From: Acidimicrobiales bacterium | GTDB taxonomy: Bacteria; Actinomycetota; Acidimicrobiia; Acidimicrobiales; SZUA-35 | Assembly: GCA_020628065.1 (NCBI GenBank) | Contig: JAHDFR010000044.1 | Span: 1 to 32,545, forward strand | Length of the DNA: 32,545 nt | Reading direction: 5' to 3' | Shown here: positions 14,522-20,974 of the stretch, one piece after another | How positions within the stretch are numbered: the first letter of the stretch is position 1 | Layout: every line of letters starts with the position of its first letter | The notes under the pieces: generated by a model | Database searches by the model: none | What the model saw: only the letters and a program-made list of their open reading frames with translations | What the model was told of the DNA's origin: nothing | Program-made: the position numbers and the translations under genes

Positions 14522-15235
14522 ATGTCTGCCGCCCCATCTAGTCGCCTTCGTGCGCTACTGGCCGTTTTGGCTGTGTTGAGCCTCGTTGTTGCCGCCTGCG
14601 GATCATCGGCTGAAGAAGCCGTCACCGTGGAGGATTCTGTAGAAGACGCAGTGGAAGAAGTGGCGGAGGATGATGCCCCGACCTCTGAGGCAGCCGAGAC
14701 AACAGAGGCCACTGAGACCGCTGAAGCTTCTGAAGAACCTGCTTCCGAGCCAACCGAAGATTCAGAAGAAGCTGGAACCACAGAAGAAGACGAAGCTCAG
14801 CCCGAGGCTGGAGAAGTTGAGTCTGAGGAAACGGCGTCGGGACCCGTCATTCCCACCGCCGACGGTGGACAGATCGACTTTGCTTCGCTGCAGGGCCAAG
14901 ACGTCATGTTGTGGTTCTGGGCGCCGTGGTGACCCACTTGCATCCGGGAAGCCCCTGCGGTCGCAGCGGCGCACGAACAATATGGAGACCAGGTCACTTT
15001 CATCGGTATGGCCGGCAGAGATGAGCTTGAGCCGATCGGCCGGTTCATCGCCGAGCGTGGGGTCAGCGGATTCCAGCACACCGTCGACGAAGACGGTTCG
15101 GTGTGGGCCGACTATGGGATACAAAGCCAGCCGGCTTTTGTCTTCATCAACGACGATGGCACCGTTGAAACCAATCAGGGTGCAATGGGTGAGGCCGGCA
15201 TAGCCGAACGGTTGGACGCTTTAATCGCCTCCTAG
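14522..15235 (+). CDS. MPT53/DsbF-like thioredoxin lipoprotein, putative selenoprotein
   Basis: A 237-residue exported protein if the TGA at 14930-14932 is decoded. Residues 1-25 are a lipoprotein signal (LVVAAC, lipidated C26). Residues 27-108 are an acidic Glu/Ala/Thr-rich tether. Residues about 112-237 are a thioredoxin fold whose active site reads WFWAPW-U137-PTC140. This matches the WFWTPWCPFC region of mycobacterial MPT53/DsbF, which handles extracytoplasmic disulfides. The same frame continues to TAG at 15233-15235 with WADYGI and the cis-Pro P204 loop (SQPAFVFI). A SECIS-like hairpin is at 14951-14970. Read as two ORFs, it would be a broken protein. The alternative is a TGC-to-TGA error or a pseudogene. 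Confidence 0.88.
14951..14970 (+). promoter_or_regulatory. SECIS-like hairpin after TGA 14930
   Basis: CTGC (14955-14958) pairs with GCAG (14963-14966) around the loop GGTC. A C-C mismatch follows, then GCC (14951-14953) pairs with GGC (14968-14970). The loop starts 26 nt after the TGA and begins with GG. The GGUC apex is the same tetranucleotide found at the tip of the E. coli fdhF SECIS. Confidence 0.65.
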
Positions 15236-15306
15236 TTGATCGCTTCCCAGCGGCCCGGTCGGCACAACCTATGCCGCTCAATAGCTCATGTTCCCCCGTC
15301 GACCGG

Positions 15307-15312
15307 TAGCCT
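15307..15312 (+). promoter_or_regulatory. -10 box (TAGCCT) for the Ldh_2-type dehydrogenase gene
   Basis: TAGCCT lies 7 nt before ATG 15320; no ribosome binding site is visible. It favours 15320 over the in-frame upstream start at 15236. Confidence 0.4.
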
Positions 15313-15319
15313 TCGGCCC

Positions 15320-16312
15320 ATGTCGATGACAAACGTGCCGGTTGACGAGATCGAGCGGGTTACACAAGCCGCTCTGGTTGCCCATGGCGCCGATCTGACG
15401 GTTGCTGATGCTGTGGCCCGAGCGGTGGCAGTGGCGGAGAGCGTGGGTAACAAGATCTGCGGCCTCTACTACGTGGAAAGCTACTGTCTCCAACTTCAGA
15501 CAGGACGGGTCGATGGCCGGGCCGAACCTCAGGTGACCCGACCAAAACCTGGCGCCGTGGTGGTCGACGGTCGAATGGGGTTTGCTCAACCGGCATTCGA
15601 TGCCGGATTTGCCCAGGCATGCGAGTCGGCCCACTCGAACGGCGTCTGCGGCATGGCAGTGGCACACACCCACACATGTACATCGTTGGGATACTTCACC
15701 GAGCAGTTCGCCAAGGCCGGCCTCCTGGCGATCGGCTCCACCAATGCCAGCCCCCGGGTGGCTCCCCCCGGAGGTCATCGCCCGTTGTTGGGAACCAACC
15801 CGTTCGCCCTGGCGGTACCCGGCGAGAGCGGTGAAGTGGCTTTCCAGTTCGACTTCGCCACCAGTGCAGTAGCGCTCGGCACCATCACCAAAGCAGCAGC
15901 TGCAGGCGAAGAAATTCCTCGCGGCTGGGCGGTGGACGCCGAGGGTGAACCGACGACTGACCCTGCGGCGGCCGTCGCCGGTTCGTTGGCTTCGGCCGCC
16001 GGCTACAAGGGTTTCGGTATCGGTTTGTTGGTCGAGGTGCTTGCCGCCGGCTTGACCGGCACAAACGCCAGCGTCGACGTACCGGCGTTGAAGGCCCCGG
16101 AGGGGCCACCCCACGATCTTGGTCAGTTCTACCTGGTGATCGACCCCGACACCTACGGACGCCACAACCTCAGTCGAATCATCTCGATTCTGGAAGCGGA
16201 GCTGAGCGATCAGCCGAACGCCCGGCTGCCGGGATCAGCTCGCCAGCCGTTGGAAGCCGTGGACGTTGAGTCGGACTTGTGGGACAAGATCACCGGACTT
16301 GCAGGGCGATGA
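15320..16312 (+). CDS. Malate/L-lactate (Ldh_2) family dehydrogenase
   Basis: A 330-residue NAD(P)H-dependent oxidoreductase of the Ldh_2/MDH2 family. This non-Rossmann fold includes malate/L-lactate, ureidoglycolate and delta-1-piperideine-2-carboxylate dehydrogenases. Diagnostic stretches are GFAQPAFDAGF near residue 85, AVAHTHTCTSLGYFTEQFA carrying the catalytic-type His, GTNPFALAVP, and AAGYKGFGIGLLVEVL. The substrate cannot be fixed; a 2-oxo or cyclic imino acid is likely. Length is typical. The gene is convergent with the Rieske-glutamate synthase gene, with only 4 bp between stop codons, and 84 bp separate it from the selenoprotein upstream. Confidence 0.9.
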   Translation: MSMTNVPVDEIERVTQAALVAHGADLTVADAVARAVAVAESVGNKICGLYYVESYCLQLQTGRVDGRAEPQVTRPKPGAVVVDGRMGFAQPAFDAGFAQACESAHSNGVCGMAVAHTHTCTSLGYFTEQFAKAGLLAIGSTNASPRVAPPGGHRPLLGTNPFALAVPGESGEVAFQFDFATSAVALGTITKAAAAGEEIPRGWAVDAEGEPTTDPAAAVAGSLASAAGYKGFGIGLLVEVLAAGLTGTNASVDVPALKAPEGPPHDLGQFYLVIDPDTYGRHNLSRIISILEAELSDQPNARLPGSARQPLEAVDVESDLWDKITGLAGR

Positions 16313-16316
16313 CCAA

Positions 16317-17927
16317 CTAGGGCTGAAGTACCCCTCCATAGCGAATGCCGGTTAGTGCCGCCATGTCCCGGTCGAATGTGGTTAGGTCGTCCTGAGCGAA
16401 ATCCGATAGCGAATGGTGGCCACATGCTCTGGCCATTACCTGCATCAGCTCAGTTGTTGCTTCGAAGAAGCGAGCCAGGCGTTGTGCCGCATCATCCACC
16501 AACAGTCGGGATCGTAGGTCTTTCTTCTGCGTGGCGATTCCCACCGGACAGTTGTCGGTGTTGCAGGCTCGCATACCGATGCAACCGATGGCCTGCATTG
16601 GCGAGTTGGACATCGCCACAGCGTCAGCCCCGAGTGCCAGCGCCTTCACAATGTCCATATGGGTGCGTAGACCGCCGGTGGCCACCAGGGTGACGCCTTC
16701 GGCTCCAGCCGCATCCAGGTGACGACGGGCCCTGGCCAAGGCCGGAATAGTGGGCACCGAGATGTGGTCCCGGAACATGGTGGGAGCAGCACCGGTGCCT
16801 CCACCGCGACCGTCGAGGATGACGTAATCGACACCTACCTCAATGGCGGCGTCAAGATCAGCCTCAATGTGCTGGGCTGAAAGCTTTGCTCCGATGGGTA
16901 TGCCGCCAGAGGCTTCTCTGACCTGCGCCGCCAAGTCCCGGTAGTCGTCCAGGGATGTCAAGTCAGGGAACGTCGGAGGCGAAATGGCGTCCTGGCCTTC
17001 CTCTAAACCGCGAACTTCGGCGATCTTGCCCACAACCTTCTTGCCCGGCAGGTGTCCTCCAGTGCCCGTCTTGGCTCCCTGCCCGAACTTGAAGTGGAAG
17101 GCCTGAACGTCACGTACGTTGTCGATCGACCAGCCGAACTTGCCGGAGGCAAGCTCGTAGAAGTAGCGGGAGTTCTCGGCGTGTTCTTCTGGCAGCATGC
17201 CACCCTCGCCCGAGCAGATGCCGGTGCCGGCCAGTTCGGCTCCACGACTGAGGGACACTTTGGCTTCCTCCGATAGCGCACCGAAACTCATATCGGATAC
17301 GAACATCGGGATGTCGAGATGCAGCGGCTTGTTGGCGTTCGGTCCGATAGTCACATTGGTCGACACCGGGTCGTTATCGAGCAGCGGCCGCCGGGCCAGC
17401 TGAGCGGTCACCAGCTGAATGTCATCCCATGACGGTAACTCCTGGCGGGACACTCCCATTGCCCCGACGGGACCATGATGGCCCAGTTGGCTGAGACCCT
17501 CGGAGGCCAACCGGCGAATGAGACCAACGTGAGGCTCATCGTCGGTGCCGTGGGGATCCTGGTACTGGCCTTGATACGCCGATCGGTCGTAGGGCTGAGG
17601 ATTGTCCTTTACCCAAGCCAACACCTCCTGCTCATCAACCATCAGGGCGTCGTCTTCGATCCAGGAGGCGAACCGATGGAGCCGCTCACTGTTGTTGTAG
17701 GCCGAGATGCCGGTGCTCATCCGGTAGTCCCAGCCGTGGAGGCCGCAGATGAGATCTTCACCGGATACGTGACCGTCCGACATCAGTGCGCCTCGGTGCA
17801 GGCACCGTCCGTAGAGCACTGAGTGATTGTCATCCCAGCGCACGATGACCAAGTCCATGCCGGCCACCTGGGCGCCGACGGGTTGGCGATCAGGGACTTC
17901 ACTCCATGTTGCAACCGTTACCGACAT
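16317..17927 (-). CDS. Rieske domain fused to glutamate-synthase-type FMN domain
   Basis: A 536-residue fusion. The N-terminal Rieske [2Fe-2S] domain (about 5-105) has C42-L-H44 and C61-GL-H64. The rest is the FMN-binding synthase domain of glutamate synthase (PF01645-like), with FVSDMSFGALS, AKLSAQHIEADLD, ILDGRGGGTGAAP and the 3Fe-4S ligands C449-x5-C455-x4-C460. No glutaminase domain is present, so ammonia or an amine, or another substrate, would have to be the nitrogen donor. The Rieske centre may feed electrons to FMN. The start is ATG 17927 with GGAAGGAAG upstream; the frame is open to 18002. Function as a glutamate synthase is unproven for this subgroup. Confidence 0.88.
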   Translation of the reverse strand: MSVTVATWSEVPDRQPVGAQVAGMDLVIVRWDDNHSVLYGRCLHRGALMSDGHVSGEDLICGLHGWDYRMSTGISAYNNSERLHRFASWIEDDALMVDEQEVLAWVKDNPQPYDRSAYQGQYQDPHGTDDEPHVGLIRRLASEGLSQLGHHGPVGAMGVSRQELPSWDDIQLVTAQLARRPLLDNDPVSTNVTIGPNANKPLHLDIPMFVSDMSFGALSEEAKVSLSRGAELAGTGICSGEGGMLPEEHAENSRYFYELASGKFGWSIDNVRDVQAFHFKFGQGAKTGTGGHLPGKKVVGKIAEVRGLEEGQDAISPPTFPDLTSLDDYRDLAAQVREASGGIPIGAKLSAQHIEADLDAAIEVGVDYVILDGRGGGTGAAPTMFRDHISVPTIPALARARRHLDAAGAEGVTLVATGGLRTHMDIVKALALGADAVAMSNSPMQAIGCIGMRACNTDNCPVGIATQKKDLRSRLLVDDAAQRLARFFEATTELMQVMARACGHHSLSDFAQDDLTTFDRDMAALTGIRYGGVLQP

Positions 17928-18026
17928 TGTTGACGACTTCCTTCCGGGCTGGGTGATTGGGTAACCATAGTTCCTGCGAGTTTGAGAGCCTTGGTGAGTC
18001 AAGTGTTGATCAAGGTCCTCGGCCGG

Positions 18027-18851
18027 CTACGACTCCGGTTCGGGGTTTGTCATGTCAAACCATTCAGCCAGTGTCGCATTCCATTCATCTGGCGACACGG
18101 GTACTTCCTCGGTGACCGCGCCACGACGGAGCTTCAGGCGTTCGGTCAGCAAGGTCACCCTGTCCGGACCACTGTCCAGGAGTCGGGTGGCAAACGGTTT
18201 CTGACTCCAGTGCAGTGATCTGTCGCTCTGGAGCCGCTTGGATGCAGCATCGAAGTCGGGCAACTTCAGGTTGACCCTTCGGAATCGATACTGGGGGACA
18301 GGGAAGCCCTCGCCGTCGATGACCGCCAGCGTTACACCCTGAGGGCTGTCGAGTAGTTGAAAGTCACCGCTGCCGCCGTCTTGAATCGAGCGATCGTTCA
18401 AGGCCAGCGGACGAATACAGCTGTCCCCAAAGCCGACATCCACCAGGTACGGCTGGTCGAGTCGAACTTCAATGGCGAGGTGATCAATCACCTGGTTGGG
18501 GCCGTCCAGCAAAACCGCAGCACCGAGGAGGGCGACATCGAACCCGAGTGCCTCCAACAGCGCCGAGAAGGCACCGTTCAACTCGAAGCACCAACCGCCC
18601 CGCCCTGCATTCACGACTTTGTTCAGAGAGTGGGTCAAGTCGGTGGCGACAGGACGCCGGTGATACACATCAAGATTCTCGAACGCCACTGCGGTCATGT
18701 GGGCCCGTTGCAAAGCTTCCAGGCCGTCGACGTCATGAGCCAACGGTCCTGTGTGATCGATGCGTTGTAGGTAAAGGTCGGTATCAACAGGTGAATCTGC
18801 TGGTGGCATGAACCAGCCAGCGTAGTGGCGGGTACCCGATTCTTTGCCCAT
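18027..18851 (-). CDS. Arylamine N-acetyltransferase
   Basis: A cytoplasmic enzyme of the NAT family that transfers acetyl from acetyl-CoA to arylamines and hydrazines. From ATG 18851 it has 274 residues. The catalytic triad is complete: C88 in RGGWCFELNG, H124 in IDHLAIEV, and D138 in LVDVGFGDS. AFENLDV (57-63) is also family-typical. Starting at the internal ATG 18809 would place the Cys near residue 74, closer to usual NAT numbering; no ribosome binding site decides between them. It is transcribed away from the secreted-protein gene at 18932 and towards the Rieske fusion, 99 bp away. Confidence 0.92.
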   Translation of the reverse strand: MGKESGTRHYAGWFMPPADSPVDTDLYLQRIDHTGPLAHDVDGLEALQRAHMTAVAFENLDVYHRRPVATDLTHSLNKVVNAGRGGWCFELNGAFSALLEALGFDVALLGAAVLLDGPNQVIDHLAIEVRLDQPYLVDVGFGDSCIRPLALNDRSIQDGGSGDFQLLDSPQGVTLAVIDGEGFPVPQYRFRRVNLKLPDFDAASKRLQSDRSLHWSQKPFATRLLDSGPDRVTLLTERLKLRRGAVTEEVPVSPDEWNATLAEWFDMTNPEPES

Positions 18852-18931
18852 CAATGGAGCACAGCCGACCCTGGTTGGCCGTATTAGTGCTCTCGTACTG
18901 TTCTTGAAGGGCCACTACTTGGGAGCATCTC

Positions 18932-19414
18932 TTGAACCGTTTTGAACCAACCAAAGCCGTCGTTCGATGTCGAATTCTTCGGCTGGTGGGCGTCGTGGCC
19001 GTTGTCGGTGTGCTGTTGACGGCCGTGCCGGCTTCGGCTCGTCAAGCTCAGGACTTGGACGCTTCACTCTCGGTGGACGTTGTCCAGTTGGCGTCCGGAC
19101 TGGCCAGCGTGACCGTTGATGCCGACTTGATTTCCGGTCGCACGGCCAAGGTCGGCACCTGGAACCTTTCTTTGGTCCAGATCATCCCCGACGATGGTCG
19201 CGGCGGCGAGGGCGGAGTGTTGGTCGAGTCTGTGCAGTTCGGAGCCCGTGATCTCCCCCTCGGCCACACCTTCGTGGTCGAAGCGAACGATGTTGAGTAC
19301 TACATCGTGCTGGAGGCCGATGCCCGACCAGTCGGTCGGCAACGAACCAGTGCCCAGCTGTTGTCCGTCTCTGAGAGAATCTCGGTTGGCTGCATGGCCG
19401 TCGGCGCCTGCTGA
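18932..19414 (+). CDS. Secreted protein of unknown function
   Basis: A 160-residue protein starting at TTG, with GGGAG about 9 nt upstream. The N-terminus has arginines, a hydrophobic stretch (LVGVVAVVGVLLTAV) and a PASA cleavage site, a typical Sec signal peptide. The mature part is about 120 residues of probable beta structure, ending VGCMAVGAC with two cysteines. No known domain is recognised. The gene stops 22 bp before the convergent transhydrogenase gene. Confidence 0.65.
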   Translation: MNRFEPTKAVVRCRILRLVGVVAVVGVLLTAVPASARQAQDLDASLSVDVVQLASGLASVTVDADLISGRTAKVGTWNLSLVQIIPDDGRGGEGGVLVESVQFGARDLPLGHTFVVEANDVEYYIVLEADARPVGRQRTSAQLLSVSERISVGCMAVGAC

Positions 19415-19436
19415 CGCTGCTCCGCCTGTCCCGCCG

Positions 19437-20744
19437 CTACCAGTAGCTGATCGCCCCTTGGTACAGGGCGGTCAACTGCTCCTGCTGTATCTCGATTGGG
19501 GCGTTGTCGAGAAGCCGGCGTTGCTGGATTGATCCGGCAACCAGATCGTCAACGTCGTCCGTTCCGTAGCCGACCCCGCTCAACCCGTTGGGCATGTCCG
19601 TCTGCTTCATCAGATGGATGATCTGGTCTGCCAGGACGCCGCCGGCTTCGTCCGGGCCGACGTCGTCGGTTGCCGCTCCGAGCCATCGGGCACCGTCGAG
19701 GTGACGATCGGGCGACTCGACGGCTGTCGTTCGAAAGACCGAAGGGGAGTTTACGATGACCGACATACCGTGGGGCACGAGGGGAGCCTCGTCCGGGTAG
19801 CCGTCGGGCTGGAAGTCTCGACAGAGGCCGGAAACCGAGTATGACATGCCGTGCGGCGCATGGCAGCCGGCATTGCCGAAGGCGATACCGGCCAGGGTTG
19901 CCGCCCACATGAGCTGGTGCCTGGCTTCGATGTCATTGGCGTCGGCAACGCCTCGTTCCAGATACAGGCCGAGCAGTCGTAGGGCCTCGGCGCAGCCGAG
20001 ATCGCTCCACGGGTTTGCTCCCTGGCTGGAGGGTCGTAGCGATGGCGCGGCGGCGGCAGGACGGCGGGTGTAGGGCCTGGCGGTATAGGACTCGAGTGCG
20101 TGACTGAGGACGTCGAAACCGCTGGCGGCCACCACCTTGGCCGGAAGCGTAAGCGTGCAATTGGGATCAATGAGGGCCTTGGTCGGTCGCAGCATCTTTG
20201 AGGCGATACCGGTTTTGGCTTTCATTTCCAGCAGGTCAAAAACGGCGATGCCTGTGCACTCGGAGCCGGTGCCTGACGTTGTCGGGCAGGCAATGTGAGG
20301 TTTCAAGGGCCCGGGTACGGGGGTGCCCTGACCTATGGGCGCATTTACGTACTCGAGGAAATCAGCTGGATGAGTGGAGTACAGGTTTGCCGCTTTGGCC
20401 GTGTCCATCACTGATCCACCACCGACGGAGATAAAACCGTCAACGTTGGCGTTGGTGGCAAAAGCAGCGGCTTCCATAAACGACTGATCGGTGGGTTCAA
20501 CTCGAACCGTGTCGTACACAGCCACGTCGACACCGGCGTCAGCCAACGACTTCAGCACCATGGCGACGTGTTCCGTGCCTGCCAGGGCGGAGTCAGTCAT
20601 AACGGCGGCGCGCCGCATCCCCAGACTCTTGGCGATGTCGCCCACTTCCGCCAGCGCTCCCGCTCCGAAGGTGACACTGGAAGCGTCGATGCTGAAGGCG
20701 CTGTCAGCCCCTTCCAATCCGAGTTCGTAATGTTGGCACTGCAT
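19437..20744 (-). CDS. Hydroxyacid-oxoacid transhydrogenase (ADHFE1-like)
   Basis: A 435-residue iron-containing alcohol dehydrogenase fold protein. It matches human ADHFE1 throughout as I remember it: [29 protein letters not shown] (NAD-binding GGGS at 108-111), [16 protein letters not shown], and [10 protein letters not shown]. Metal ligands are D211 and H215 ([12 protein letters not shown]), H298 (CHAPHGMSY) and H325 (VPHGMSV). The reaction interconverts 4-hydroxybutyrate plus 2-oxoglutarate with succinate semialdehyde plus D-2-hydroxyglutarate. It diverges from the D-2-hydroxyglutarate dehydrogenase gene, which would consume its product. The start ATG 20744 has AGAGG upstream. Confidence 0.92.
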   Translation of the reverse strand: MQCQHYELGLEGADSAFSIDASSVTFGAGALAEVGDIAKSLGMRRAAVMTDSALAGTEHVAMVLKSLADAGVDVAVYDTVRVEPTDQSFMEAAAFATNANVDGFISVGGGSVMDTAKAANLYSTHPADFLEYVNAPIGQGTPVPGPLKPHIACPTTSGTGSECTGIAVFDLLEMKAKTGIASKMLRPTKALIDPNCTLTLPAKVVAASGFDVLSHALESYTARPYTRRPAAAAPSLRPSSQGANPWSDLGCAEALRLLGLYLERGVADANDIEARHQLMWAATLAGIAFGNAGCHAPHGMSYSVSGLCRDFQPDGYPDEAPLVPHGMSVIVNSPSVFRTTAVESPDRHLDGARWLGAATDDVGPDEAGGVLADQIIHLMKQTDMPNGLSGVGYGTDDVDDLVAGSIQQRRLLDNAPIEIQQEQLTALYQGAISYW

Positions 20745-20974
20745 TCGTTCGACCTCTCGTCAAGGTTGCCGTTTAGATGGCGGTGATTCGACTATGTAGA
20801 TTCTGGATGTACGGTCATACGAGCGACCGACTACCCAATCTGCCACAACGTAGGTGACTTCGACGACCTGGCGCCAGTCACGGTTGCTCACTCACCCGTT
20901 GCCGGGGCTACAACCATAAACGTCGGTGCCAGCCCAGGCCGACCCGGTGTACAGAGAAAGTTCGAGAGAGCCCA

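Noticed and set aside
7742-14932. TGA reassigned to Cys or Trp genome-wide
   Set aside because: TGA ends many intact genes here at family-typical lengths, and Cys and Trp are otherwise coded normally.
19412-19445. A third Sec codon: TGA at 19412-19414 after a C-terminal Cys, followed by a short open stretch with two cysteines
   Set aside because: There is no CxxC-type homologous active site, no family continuation and no clear hairpin. The extension would run into the convergent gene, so TGA is taken as a normal stop.
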